A stretch of 64,000 nucleotides of DNA, from assembly GCF_003325955.1 (NCBI RefSeq), contig NZ_CP030929.1:496001-560000 (forward strand), in the 5' to 3' direction. Below the pieces are notes generated by a model. It saw only the letters and a list, made by a program, of their open reading frames with translations, had not been told where the DNA came from and searched no databases. The position numbers were made by a program, and so were the translations under genes. Positions within the stretch are counted from its first letter, which is position 1. Every line of letters begins with the position of its first letter. Of this stretch, positions 52,299 through 61,735 are shown piece by piece. This DNA is from Aurantimicrobium sp. MWH-Uga1 (GTDB lineage Bacteria; Actinomycetota; Actinomycetes; Actinomycetales; Microbacteriaceae).

Positions 52299-53348
52299 TT
52301 AGACCTGGTCTTGAGCCGGATAGACGACCTGTTTGACCACCAGCACAATTGAGGCTGCGATAGGAATCGCCACAAGTGCTCCGAGAACACCCATCAATGT
52401 TCCGCCAGCCAATGCCGCAATAACGACAATGGAACCTGGGATAGAGATGGCCTTGTTCATGATGCGCGGGCTGAGCACGTAGGCCTCAATCTGCATGTAA
52501 ATCAAGAAGTAGATGCAGATAATGAGAGCGGTTTCAGGTCCTGCCAAAAGAAGCTGACCAGAGGTCACCAAAATCCATGACAGCACTGTACCTACGAGAG
52601 GAATCAGTGCGAACAAGAACGCAAGGAATCCAAAGAGCAGTGCTTGCTTTCCACCGATGAGGGTCAAAACAATGAAAGCGAGCAAACCGTTCAGTACAGC
52701 CAAAGAAATCTGTCCCACAACATATTTACCGACACCGCCGGTAATTTCCTCGCTCATGCGAATGAAGTTGTCGCGACGGCTCTTGGGTACAAACTTGTAA
52801 ACGGTGTCCTTCACCAGCTGCAGTGATGCGGTGAAGTACAAGGTCAAAATAACCACAATCAGCGTTCCACTGACGGCATTAGCTACACCAACTCCAACAG
52901 CTAATGCACCGCCGGCAATCTTGCTGATGTTGGCAGGGTCACTAAAGAATTTCCCAATCTCAGAAATAACGGCATTGACATCAACGACATCGCCAAACTG
53001 CTTGTCAAGGAAGGCGATCCAATCCTGGGTACGCAGCTGGGTAATTTCTGCAGGCAAATGAGTCCACAGTGAGACCATCTGGTCAATCATTGCCGGAACA
53101 ATGGCAAACAAGACTCCGATAAACACTCCAAGCACACCCACAACAACGGTGGCAATGGCAGCCCACTTGGGGAATTTCTTTGTTTCCAGCCACTTCACTG
53201 CAGGGTCAAGGCCCAAAGACAGGAACAAGGCAATGAAGATATAGGTGAGAACTGTTGCCAAGGACTGCACCGCAGTCATTAGGATGATTCCTAGACCAAC
53301 GCCCAAGCTACCGATTAGACCGGCGCGGAATGCGTTTTGAATTTTCAC
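52299..53348 (-). CDS. AI-2E family transporter-like membrane protein
   Basis: 349 aa. About seven to eight helices in two clusters with a central soluble part (about 100-160) predicted to be alpha-helical, as in PF01594. Visible are FLSLGLDPAVKWLETKKFPKWAAI, VGQISLAVLNGLLAFIVLTLIGGKQALLFGFLAF (quoted by its ends VGQISLAVLNGLLA and ALLFGFLAFLFALIP), IEAYVLSPRIMNKAISI, and GGTLMGVLGALVAIPIAA. The family includes AI-2 exporters and sodium/proton antiporters, so the substrate is open. It overlaps the stop of the DivIVA gene by 4 nt. Confidence 0.85.
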   Translation of the reverse strand: MKIQNAFRAGLIGSLGVGLGIILMTAVQSLATVLTYIFIALFLSLGLDPAVKWLETKKFPKWAAIATVVVGVLGVFIGVLFAIVPAMIDQMVSLWTHLPAEITQLRTQDWIAFLDKQFGDVVDVNAVISEIGKFFSDPANISKIAGGALAVGVGVANAVSGTLIVVILTLYFTASLQLVKDTVYKFVPKSRRDNFIRMSEEITGGVGKYVVGQISLAVLNGLLAFIVLTLIGGKQALLFGFLAFLFALIPLVGTVLSWILVTSGQLLLAGPETALIICIYFLIYMQIEAYVLSPRIMNKAISIPGSIVVIAALAGGTLMGVLGALVAIPIAASIVLVVKQVVYPAQDQV

Positions 53349-54454
53349 TGGGAAAGCTCCTTTTTCGTGGCACGCTTCGTGGGGCGCGGCGCCACCGGAA
53401 GTGTGTTCTCTAACTCCAACCGTAGCGCGTCAAAGAATGAAGCGACGGATTCACGCTCAAGACGAATGTCTTCAAGTTGGGTATAAATCGAGGCCAGAAC
53501 TGCAGCAACATACTTTTCGGCGTCAGCAATGATTTTGCGGGCATGAGAAGTGGCTGCATCCTCAGTGGCAGCTGCCTTCCTTCGTGCCTGCTCGATAATG
53601 TGTTGGGCGTCCATATCAGCTGAGTTTTCTTGTGCAGCCAACTGTGCTTCCAGTTCACGCTGGGCGGTTCTCGATATTGCGAGCTGTGCCTCAGCAGAGG
53701 CGAGGTACTTATCAGTCTGCAAAACAGATTCCTGGTGTCGTTGTTCAATATCGTGTTCCATCTGAGCACGAACAGCTGCGCCATCAGCGTTGAGCTTGAG
53801 AATGTGCATAATCTCGTCGCTGACCGTGACGCCCTTGTCTCGGCCAGCTACGAGGACCAAACGCAACTCGGCAGCCTCACGCTGAGCATCAGCAATGATT
53901 CGACTTGCTTCATTACGAGACTCTGCACGCATTTTTGCGCTCAATGTCGAACTGTCACCATGAATTTTCTTTGCTTCTGCCTGGGCCTCAGCAATGATGC
54001 GATCTGCTTCAGCCTTTGCGGAAGCAATAATGTCTTCAGCGTCAGCAGCTGCTTCCTCGCGAATCTCGTGAGCATTCTGAAGAGCTTCAGCTTGAACCTG
54101 CTCATAACCTTCGCGCGCAGATTCAATGAACTGGCTTGAAGTTTTCTCCGCAGCTGATCGAATCAGCAACGCATCACTTTCCGCGTTGAGAATAATCTGT
54201 CGTGCGTGTTTGTCTGCCTGAGCAAATTTCTTGGTCAGTTGTGCTGTGAGTCCGGCAGGAGTGGGGCTTGCTTGATTGCTGAGTTCGAGTTCGAGCTCAG
54301 ATACACGTTCTTCTAGGGCTTTCAGTTGATTGAGTGTGTCATCGTGCAGCGTTTTGGCGGCGAGCAGCTCACGGCGAAGTTTCTGCACCAACGCGTCGAC
54401 TTGCTGAGGATCATATCCACGCAAGACGCGAGCAAACGAGGATTCAGAAGACAC
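53345..54454 (-). CDS. DivIVA-domain coiled-coil protein (Wag31-related)
   Basis: 369 aa from GTG 54454, with AAAGGGAA upstream. The N-terminal DivIVA membrane-binding motif is FARVLRGYDPQQVDALVQKLRRELL. It is followed by a long charged coiled coil (about 35-340) rich in Ala, Glu, Gln and Lys (EEAAADAEDIIASAKAEADRI), and a basic tail (RPTKRATKK). Proteins of this type mark cell poles and guide actinobacterial polar growth; in this sequence it lacks the C-terminal half typical of Wag31. A 7-bp palindrome CTCTCGA-ctt-TCGAGAG (54469-54485) lies just upstream. Coupled to the AI-2E gene. Confidence 0.85.
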   Translation of the reverse strand: MSSESSFARVLRGYDPQQVDALVQKLRRELLAAKTLHDDTLNQLKALEERVSELELELSNQASPTPAGLTAQLTKKFAQADKHARQIILNAESDALLIRSAAEKTSSQFIESAREGYEQVQAEALQNAHEIREEAAADAEDIIASAKAEADRIIAEAQAEAKKIHGDSSTLSAKMRAESRNEASRIIADAQREAAELRLVLVAGRDKGVTVSDEIMHILKLNADGAAVRAQMEHDIEQRHQESVLQTDKYLASAEAQLAISRTAQRELEAQLAAQENSADMDAQHIIEQARRKAAATEDAATSHARKIIADAEKYVAAVLASIYTQLEDIRLERESVASFFDALRLELENTLPVAPRPTKRATKKELSQ

Positions 54455-54657
54455 TGTTCCCTTTCATACTCTCGACTTTCGAGAGAAAGCAACCCTGCGA
54501 GTCTACCTAGATGTGAGGCTCCAATCTGCGCCGAATAAGGGGAAACAGCCCCTCACAGGTTTCCCTCACGCGTTTCGGGTATCTTTATTAGGACTTAACG
54601 TGACGTTGGTGACCAAATCTGGTGTCATGAACGTGCATACGTACTAGGAGACAAATC

Positions 54658-56448
54658 GTGCGGTTCATTATTGCTATTGGCGTGTTCGTCGTAGCGGCCA
54701 TTCTGCTTGGCATCGGTGTAACCCAGAAACTATTTTTCTCCGGACCCGAAATGATCACCCTTAGTGCGGAAGTAAAACCAAACACTCCCTACATGGTCAT
54801 CGACGGTAAGACTCTTACTCTCCACGGAAACACCCCCTACATCACCGTTTCTGGTGCTAGTGCTGGCAACTTTGTTGGTTATGGTCGCACCACAGATGTC
54901 AGAGCGTGGATTGGAACAGACGACTTTGATGCTCTCGGTTATTCGACAAACCAGAGCAAGTTTGTTGTTGCGGCAGGAAAGCCTCTGGAAGTAGATCCAG
55001 AAAATCCTGCTTTGACTGAACTACCTGAACAAACCATGACAAACCCTGCAGGCAGCGACTTATGGCTTGGTGAAGCCAGCGCACAAAAAGCTGCGACCGT
55101 GCCTACCGAACTTGATAAAAGCATGTCGGTTATCATCGCATCAGATGGAACGGCAAATGCTCCAGGTGATGTAACAATTTCGTGGCCGCTCCCCAGCGCT
55201 GTCCCGTTTGCTACTGGATTCATCATCATCGGTGGCGTGTTGGCACTGGTCGGCCTGATTTTGTATTTGTGGGCACTGCGCCATGACCGCAATTCTCAAG
55301 GACCCAGGCGTCGGGGATCAGGTCCCAAGCCGCCTAAACCTCGTAGCTTGAGTATGCCGAAACCTCAATCTTTGGTCAGTGCCGCGACCAAGGGTCGCCG
55401 TGCACTGCCACGAGGTTCAAGTTTCGTGGCGCTGGGTCTCGCCGGTGTGCTGACTGTGGGATTGAGCTCGTGCAGCCCTTTCCAAGCCCCACAGGCACCT
55501 GCTGAACAATCAACTCCTTCAGCAACGCCAACCCCCGGTATCGAAGGTGAACCCCCAGCAGTGACCGAACGCCAACTGGGTGTGATTCTGGAGAAAATTT
55601 CTACCGTTGTATCTTCGGCAGATTCCACGCTGGATGCAAACCTATCGGCAACCCGTTTGATCGGACCTGCCCAGGAGATTCGTGCGGCGAACTACGCCAT
55701 CCGCAAGGTTGACGGCGGAGTTCCCGCTTTGCCAGCCCTCGCAGCTTCGCCCATTACGTTTGTCATGCCACAGGCAACTAACGCTTGGCCCCGCCAGGTC
55801 ATCGCAGTTGTGCAAAACGAGAAAGATCCTTCTGTACCCACCATGGGTCTGATGATGATCCAAAACTCCCCTCGAGAGAACTACCACATTGAATATTTGG
55901 TCACGCTGGAACCAAATGCCTCAGTGCCCACTGTTGCGCCAGCAAATGTTGGATCGGCTCTGGTTATGCCAGACTCTAAGCTTCTGTTGATTTCCCCCGA
56001 CCAACTTTCTGCCGCATATGGCTCAGTCTTGATGCAAGGTGAAGCAAGCCCTTATTACGGTTTGTTTGACCTCACTGCTGACACCCTCGTCACGCAGGTG
56101 GGTAAAGCCTATAAAGACCAAAAAGTTGGATCACTCTCTGGTCGTGCATCGGTTGAATTTAGTCAGTCACCGGGAACTGGAGTCCCGATGGGCTTGGCAA
56201 CACTCGACTCTGGTGCCATAGTGACCGTCGGTTTGAACGAGATTGAAACCGTCAAGCCCACTGAAGCCGGAGCATCCGTCAGCCTCGAGGGTCAAGCTAA
56301 AACCTTGAGTGGTACTTCGTCTTCGCCAACAGGTGTGGAAACTACTTATGGGTTGCAACTTGCCTTTTATGTTCCGCCACTTGGCAGCACAGAAAAGATT
56401 CGCCTGCTGGGTTACACCCAGGGCCTGATTGCAGCAAAGGGACTCTAA
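54658..56448 (+). CDS. Large membrane protein with internal lipobox (two-part exported protein)
   Basis: 596 aa, AGGAG at 7 nt before GTG 54658. Part 1: an N-terminal anchor (about 3-25, FIIAIGVFVVAAILLGIGV), an extracellular beta-rich domain (about 30-180), and a second helix (about 185-206) followed by a very basic cytoplasmic stretch (RHDRNSQGPRRRGSG, then PKPPKPRS). Part 2: a third hydrophobic segment (VALGLAGVLTVGLSSC) ends in a lipobox-like LSSC with Cys272, then an A/P/E/T-rich linker and a second extracellular beta-rich domain. The second part looks like a lipoprotein joined to the first. No function recognised. TAATG overlap to the next gene. Confidence 0.7.
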   Translation: MRFIIAIGVFVVAAILLGIGVTQKLFFSGPEMITLSAEVKPNTPYMVIDGKTLTLHGNTPYITVSGASAGNFVGYGRTTDVRAWIGTDDFDALGYSTNQSKFVVAAGKPLEVDPENPALTELPEQTMTNPAGSDLWLGEASAQKAATVPTELDKSMSVIIASDGTANAPGDVTISWPLPSAVPFATGFIIIGGVLALVGLILYLWALRHDRNSQGPRRRGSGPKPPKPRSLSMPKPQSLVSAATKGRRALPRGSSFVALGLAGVLTVGLSSCSPFQAPQAPAEQSTPSATPTPGIEGEPPAVTERQLGVILEKISTVVSSADSTLDANLSATRLIGPAQEIRAANYAIRKVDGGVPALPALAASPITFVMPQATNAWPRQVIAVVQNEKDPSVPTMGLMMIQNSPRENYHIEYLVTLEPNASVPTVAPANVGSALVMPDSKLLLISPDQLSAAYGSVLMQGEASPYYGLFDLTADTLVTQVGKAYKDQKVGSLSGRASVEFSQSPGTGVPMGLATLDSGAIVTVGLNEIETVKPTEAGASVSLEGQAKTLSGTSSSPTGVETTYGLQLAFYVPPLGSTEKIRLLGYTQGLIAAKGL

Positions 56449-57434
56449 TGTCGATGCCGTCACTTCCTAACCTGCGTGGCGCGGTTGATCTCAGCTCGCT
56501 GGTAAACCGTCCTGCACCAGGATCTGTGCATACAGCTGGTGGAACTCGAGCACCGGGTGAACCCTCTGCGCCAGTTTCTGCGGGAACTTCGGTTCCAGTT
56601 CCACAATTGGTTCTCGAAGGAACAGATACTAACTTCACTGCCATTTTGGATCTGTCTAATCAGGTACCGGTCATCGTTGACCTGTGGGCAGACGAAGCTC
56701 CCCAGTGTGCTGAACTTTCTCCGATTCTGGAAAAGGTTGTTCTTGCATTTGAGGGACGCCTGATCCTAGTTCGCGTGAACGCCGTCGAGAACCCTCAACT
56801 AGCCCAAGCTTTCCAAGCACAAACCGTACCAACGACCGCTGCAGTGTTAGCTGGCCGACCCCTTCCACTCTTTGCCGGGCTTGCCGCACAAGCGGACATT
56901 CAGAACCTCTTTGAACAAGTTCTAGAACTTGCCGCACAAAACGGTGTTGTGGGCATCGCCAAACCTGCAGGAGCTCCTGCAGGGGAAGCAGGTGCTCCAG
57001 TAGAGCCACCAGTACCTGCTCTTCCGCCGTTGCACCAGGATGCCTTTGATGCTGCAGAACGTGGAGACTACCCAGCAGCGATTGCAGCGTGGGAAAAGGC
57101 CCTGAAGCAAAACCCTAACGACGCTGATGCGAAAGCTGGTCTAGCTCAGATTTCTCTGCTTCATCGTCTGCAAGGCAAAGCGATGGCAGATATTCGTGCT
57201 GCAGCCGCAGCTAACCCTCACGGGCTAGAGCAGCAGCTGGATGTTGCAGATCTCGACGTCTCCGGCGGCCACATCGAGGACGCTTTTGATCGTCTCCTCG
57301 TGCTTTTTCCCACCTTGGATCAAGATGGCAAGAACGTCGTTCGTGCCAGGTTGCTTGAGCTTTTTGAGGTTGTCGGTGTGACAGACCCAGTAGTCAATGC
57401 CGCACGGATGCGACTGACAAACCTGTTGTACTAG
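56448..57434 (+). CDS. Thioredoxin-TPR co-chaperone-like protein (CnoX/YbbN type)
   Basis: 328 aa, overlapping the previous stop by one base. A disordered Pro/Ala-rich start, then a thioredoxin fold (about 58-165). Its active-site motif is altered to A-P-Q-C (VIVDLWADEAPQCAELSP), keeping only the second cysteine (Cys87). VPTTAAVLAGRPLPLFAGL contains the cis-Pro. The C-terminal part has TPR-like helices (RGDYPAAIAAWEKALKQNPNDADA). This is the YbbN/CnoX plan, a chaperone-type holdase in E. coli. Its stop directly abuts the glgB stop. Confidence 0.85.
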   Translation: MSMPSLPNLRGAVDLSSLVNRPAPGSVHTAGGTRAPGEPSAPVSAGTSVPVPQLVLEGTDTNFTAILDLSNQVPVIVDLWADEAPQCAELSPILEKVVLAFEGRLILVRVNAVENPQLAQAFQAQTVPTTAAVLAGRPLPLFAGLAAQADIQNLFEQVLELAAQNGVVGIAKPAGAPAGEAGAPVEPPVPALPPLHQDAFDAAERGDYPAAIAAWEKALKQNPNDADAKAGLAQISLLHRLQGKAMADIRAAAAANPHGLEQQLDVADLDVSGGHIEDAFDRLLVLFPTLDQDGKNVVRARLLELFEVVGVTDPVVNAARMRLTNLLY

Positions 57435-59702
57435 TTACTTTGCAGGCTTGTAGAAGAACAGCACACCTAATGGGGGAAGGCTGATTCTTGCCGAGTGCTC
57501 GAAGGAACCCCACTGATCCCGAGTAGCAGTTACTTTGCCCATATTGCCCACACCGGAACCACCAAAGTCCTGTGCATCAGAGTTGAACAACTCAGCCCAG
57601 ACTCCACCCGAGGGTAAACCAAGTTGGAAATCATGGTGAGGGTTTCCTGCAAAGTTTGCCACCACAGCTAATGCGTTGCCCTTGGCGTCATAGCGGAGAA
57701 ATGAAACAACATTGCGGCCGTTATCGGCACCATCAATCCACTGGAAGGCTTCAGGGTCGCTATCGCGCTGCCACAGTGCGGGGGTGTCCTGATAGACACT
57801 ATTGAGTTGCTTCACCATCCGCTGCAAACCTTGGTGGGCAGGCTGGTCCAAAATCCACCAATCCAGGGAGCGTTCCTGGCTCCACTCAGAGGGTTGACCA
57901 AACTCTTGCCCCATAAAGAGCAGTTGCTTTCCAGGATGGCCCCACATAAATGCCAAATATGCGCGCATATTTGCCAGCTTTTGCCAGTGATCGCCGGGCA
58001 TTTTTGCCAGAAGCGATCCCTTTCCGTGAACAACCTCGTCGTGAGAAATCGGCAGGATGAAGTTTTCACTAAACGCATACTGGAAGGAGAAAGTGATGTC
58101 CCAGTGGTGATACTCCCGATACATCGGATCGGTGTGAATGTATTCGAGGCTGTCATGCATCCAGCCCATGTTCCATTTGAAGCCGAAGCCTAAACCGCCG
58201 CCTTCGGTGGGAGCGGTGACACCACCCCAGGAAGTGGATTCTTCGGCGGCCATAATGACACCGGGGTGGTGTTTATACACGGTGGCGTTGGCTTCTTGAA
58301 GGAAGTTGATGGCTTCGAGGTTCTCGCGCCCACCGTATTGGTTAGGCAACCACTGGCCATCTTCGCGACTGTAATCCAGGTACAACATGGATGCGACGGC
58401 GTCGACGCGTAATCCATCAATGTGGAACTCTTCGATCCAATACAGCGCGTTGGCTACGAGGAAGTTGCGCACCTCATTGCGACCAAAGTCAAAGATGTAG
58501 GTTCCCCAGTCGGGATGCTCCCCCTTGCGAGGGTCAGCATGTTCGTAGAGAGGCTGGCCGTCAAAACGCGCCAAAGCCCATTCATCTTTGGGAAAGTGGC
58601 CGGGAACCCAGTCCAGGATTACACCGATTCCTGCATCGTGCAGGCGGTCGATGAGATACTTCAGATCATCTGGGTCGCCAAAGCGTGCAGTTGGAGCGTA
58701 GTAGCCAGTGACCTGGTATCCCCAGGAAGGGCCGTAGGGGTGTTCCGCCAATGGCATGAACTCCACGTGGGTAAATCCAGTTTCCAAAACGTGACCAATG
58801 AGGTCATCAGCCAGTTGGCGGTAGGACAATCCTTGACGCCATGAACCCACGTGCAGTTCATAAATACTCATGGGGGCAGCATGTTGAGCAGTTTTTGCTC
58901 GCTTGGTCAGCCACTTCTTATCGCCCCAGTTGTAGGTGGAGTGCGCAATGATGGAGCCCGTCAGCGGTGGGCACTCAGTTTGCCGAGCCATCGGATCAGC
59001 ACGTTCAACCCAGTGGCCTGCCTTGGTGAGAATTTCAAACTTGTAGACCTCACCGGGGTGCACATCGGGCACAAACAATTCCCACACACCACTGGAGCCC
59101 AGCGAACGCATCGAGTGCCCGTCCCCGTTCCAGTTGTTGAATGTTCCTTTCACGCGCACAGCCTGAGCGTTAGGAGCCCACACACTAAATGCCGTTCCTT
59201 GAACTGTCCCCTTGACTCCGCCGTGGCCGATATAGCGAGCACCGAGAACTTCCCAGAGCCGCTCGTGTCGACCTTCACGAATCAAGTGAAGGTCTAGCTC
59301 ACCGACGGTGGGGGCAAAGCGATAGCCGTCTTCTGCAACCCACTCCGAACCGTCGGGGTAACGGGTTTCTATTGTGTAATCCTGCAAACCGAGGGTGTGT
59401 GCACCCTCCCAGATGCCATGGCCTGCGTGAGCGAGTTCAATACGTGCTTTACTGCTCAAGACAGCGATAACCTCAGATGCCAATGGGCGTCGAGTGCGAA
59501 TAATCGTGACCTGGTCTGTTGAGCCTTCCACAGTAATGAGGTGCTGTCCGAGCACACTGTGCGGGTCGTAATGGCTTCCCTGAGCAACCCAGGCAAGCAA
59601 ACCATCATCTAGCTGGGGTGTGTGCCAATCCGAGAGGGCAGCTTTCTTTGTGGCAGTTTTTTTGGCTGTAGCTTTTTTCACGGTTGGCTTTTTCTCTGTC
59701 AC
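57435..59702 (-). CDS. glgB: 1,4-alpha-glucan branching enzyme
   Basis: GH13 enzyme that adds alpha-1,6 branches to glucan. 755 aa. A lysine/alanine-rich N-terminal tail (KKPTVKKATAKKTATKK), a double CBM48 region, then the catalytic barrel: DWVPGHFPKD, nucleophile Asp in IDGLRVDAVASMLYLDYSR, acid Glu in MAAEESTSW, SHDEVVHGKGSLL, and the C-terminal beta domain with HDFQLGLPSGG. The ATG overlaps the glgE stop by 4 nt, so the genes are coupled. The extension of about 22 residues resembles histone H1-like tails and is unusual for the family. Confidence 0.95.
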   Translation of the reverse strand: MTEKKPTVKKATAKKTATKKAALSDWHTPQLDDGLLAWVAQGSHYDPHSVLGQHLITVEGSTDQVTIIRTRRPLASEVIAVLSSKARIELAHAGHGIWEGAHTLGLQDYTIETRYPDGSEWVAEDGYRFAPTVGELDLHLIREGRHERLWEVLGARYIGHGGVKGTVQGTAFSVWAPNAQAVRVKGTFNNWNGDGHSMRSLGSSGVWELFVPDVHPGEVYKFEILTKAGHWVERADPMARQTECPPLTGSIIAHSTYNWGDKKWLTKRAKTAQHAAPMSIYELHVGSWRQGLSYRQLADDLIGHVLETGFTHVEFMPLAEHPYGPSWGYQVTGYYAPTARFGDPDDLKYLIDRLHDAGIGVILDWVPGHFPKDEWALARFDGQPLYEHADPRKGEHPDWGTYIFDFGRNEVRNFLVANALYWIEEFHIDGLRVDAVASMLYLDYSREDGQWLPNQYGGRENLEAINFLQEANATVYKHHPGVIMAAEESTSWGGVTAPTEGGGLGFGFKWNMGWMHDSLEYIHTDPMYREYHHWDITFSFQYAFSENFILPISHDEVVHGKGSLLAKMPGDHWQKLANMRAYLAFMWGHPGKQLLFMGQEFGQPSEWSQERSLDWWILDQPAHQGLQRMVKQLNSVYQDTPALWQRDSDPEAFQWIDGADNGRNVVSFLRYDAKGNALAVVANFAGNPHHDFQLGLPSGGVWAELFNSDAQDFGGSGVGNMGKVTATRDQWGSFEHSARISLPPLGVLFFYKPAK

Positions 59703-61699
59703 GCGTTCACTCCGCTCACGTGCAAAATATGGACTGGCTCAGTGAAAGGATCCAAGCGCACGTAGTTATCTGCACCCCACGTCCATTCGGTACCGGTGAT
59801 CAGGTTGGTTACTGTGAGGGTGTCGCCGTGTGAGGCACCCAGGGTGGTCAGATCCAAATGCACGGTGGTTTCACGCACAGAGTGAGGGTCTGTGTTCACG
59901 ACGATGATGAGGGTGTCGGATTTTCCGGTTCCCGTGAATTTAGCATCCAAGTGTTTGCTGTAACACAGGATGGCATCGTCATCAGTGCGCTGAATGCAGA
60001 TGTTGCGCAGCTGTCCCAACGCAGGGTGTTCTGCGCGGATTGCGTTCAACGCAGTCAAATAGGGAGCAAGTGACGTTCCGGCTTTATCAATGGCAGCCCA
60101 ATCGCGGAATTTGTATTCGAATTTTTCGTTATCGATATATTCCTCAGCTCCTGGGCGGGCAACAGATTCATAGAGCTCGAAACCGGTGTAGACACCCCAC
60201 AGCGGTGCTGCCGTTGCTGCGAGCGTGGCGCGAATTGTGAAGGCGGCAGGGCCACCAAATTGCAAGTATTCGGTGAGAATATCTGGCGTGTTCACAAAAA
60301 GGTTAGGTCGCATGAAATCTGCGGTGTCATGAGAAATGGAACGGAAGAATTCTTCCAGTTCCCATTTGGTGTTGCGCCACGTGAAATAAGAATACGACTG
60401 CTGGAATCCCACTTTGGCAAGTGTTTGCATCATGGCCGGGCGAGTAAACGCTTCCGCTAAGAACACAATCTCGGGATGTTTGCTGTTGACTTCAGCAATT
60501 AGCCATTCCCAGAAATCGACTGGTTTGGTGTGTGGGTTATCTACCCTGAACGTGGTTATGCCTTGGGAAATCCAGAACATAACCACCCGAAGAACCTCAG
60601 CACGAATGCCTTCGGGGTCGTTATCAAAGTTGATGGGGTAGATGTCTTGATATTTCTTAGGTGGGTTTTCTGCGAAGGCAATGCTGCCATCGGGCAGGGT
60701 GGTAAACCATTCGGGGTTTGTTTTCACCCAGGGGTGATCAGGAGCAGCTTGGAGGGCAAGATCTAACGCAACTTCGAGCCCGTTCTTTTTTGCTTCTTTG
60801 AGAAAGAACGCAAAGTCAGAAAAGTCACCCAGGTCAGGATGGATTGCATCATGGCCGCCGTCTGCAGAACCTATAGCCCAGGGAGAGCCTGGGTCGCCTG
60901 GCTTCGTTACCAGGGTGTTGTTGGGGCCTTTACGGTTGATGGTGCCAATGGGGTGAATGGGGGGCATGTATAAAACGTTGAAGCCCATTTTTGCCACAGC
61001 TGGTAAACGTTTTGCTGCAGTGCGAAAGGTCCCTGACGTCCACGAGCCATCTTTATTGAGCTTGGCACCTTCAGAACGGGGGAAGAATTCATACCAATTG
61101 GCATACCCGGCACGCACACGTTCCACACGAAGCGGATATTCAGCGGAGTAAGTTTCTAAGCTAGAAATCGGGGCGTGAGCAAGCAGGGCTTCGACCTCCT
61201 CGCCACTTGATTTTTCAAAGCGAACCAGTGGGTCAATAGATGTATCTACCAATGTGGCCGCGATGGCCGCCAGTTTCTTACGGTGGGTTGCAGTCCTTGA
61301 GGGTTCCTTGGAAGCTCGACTGAACAGCTCAAAGCCGATGGTAAGCATCAACTCCACATCAATTCCCAAAGGAATCTTCACCTCAGCGTTGTGGTGCCAG
61401 GTTGCATAGTCATCCGAGTAGGCCTCAATGGTGAAAGTCCACGCACCTGGCTTATCTGGTTGTGCGTGAACAATCCACCTGTCGGTGCCAGGACCGGCAG
61501 AGTTCATCTGCAGCCTCGAAGACTTTCCCTCGGGGTTCCGTAAATGAAGGGCTACACCAATGAGATCATGGCCTTCACGGAAACATGTTGCACTGAAGGG
61601 CACAACTTCTCCCACGAATGCCTTAGCGGAAAGCTCTGGCACCCCCACATCAGGGCGAACGTCGAGAATGGGAATGCGGCCGATGGATGAGGGTTCCAT
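59699..61699 (-). CDS. glgE: Alpha-1,4-glucan:maltose-1-phosphate maltosyltransferase
   Basis: Transfers maltosyl units from maltose 1-phosphate to growing alpha-glucan (GH13_3). 666 aa. N-terminal domains (CFREGHDLIGVALHLRNPEG), SAEYPLRVERVRAGYANWYEFFPRSEG, the barrel with MPPIHPIGTINRKGPNN, FRVDNPHTKPVDFWEWLI (nucleophile Asp), FLAEAFTRPAMM (acid Glu), LFVNTPDILTEYLQ, and the C-terminal sheet ending in EPVHILHVS. It lies 36 nt after glgX and overlaps glgB by 4 nt. No TreS, Pep2 or GlgM gene, the donors of maltose 1-phosphate, is in the window. Confidence 0.96.
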   Translation of the reverse strand: MEPSSIGRIPILDVRPDVGVPELSAKAFVGEVVPFSATCFREGHDLIGVALHLRNPEGKSSRLQMNSAGPGTDRWIVHAQPDKPGAWTFTIEAYSDDYATWHHNAEVKIPLGIDVELMLTIGFELFSRASKEPSRTATHRKKLAAIAATLVDTSIDPLVRFEKSSGEEVEALLAHAPISSLETYSAEYPLRVERVRAGYANWYEFFPRSEGAKLNKDGSWTSGTFRTAAKRLPAVAKMGFNVLYMPPIHPIGTINRKGPNNTLVTKPGDPGSPWAIGSADGGHDAIHPDLGDFSDFAFFLKEAKKNGLEVALDLALQAAPDHPWVKTNPEWFTTLPDGSIAFAENPPKKYQDIYPINFDNDPEGIRAEVLRVVMFWISQGITTFRVDNPHTKPVDFWEWLIAEVNSKHPEIVFLAEAFTRPAMMQTLAKVGFQQSYSYFTWRNTKWELEEFFRSISHDTADFMRPNLFVNTPDILTEYLQFGGPAAFTIRATLAATAAPLWGVYTGFELYESVARPGAEEYIDNEKFEYKFRDWAAIDKAGTSLAPYLTALNAIRAEHPALGQLRNICIQRTDDDAILCYSKHLDAKFTGTGKSDTLIIVVNTDPHSVRETTVHLDLTTLGASHGDTLTVTNLITGTEWTWGADNYVRLDPFTEPVHILHVSGVNA

Positions 61700-61735
61700 A
61701 ATCGAAAACTACTCTCTTGCAGTGTGTTCTGGAAA

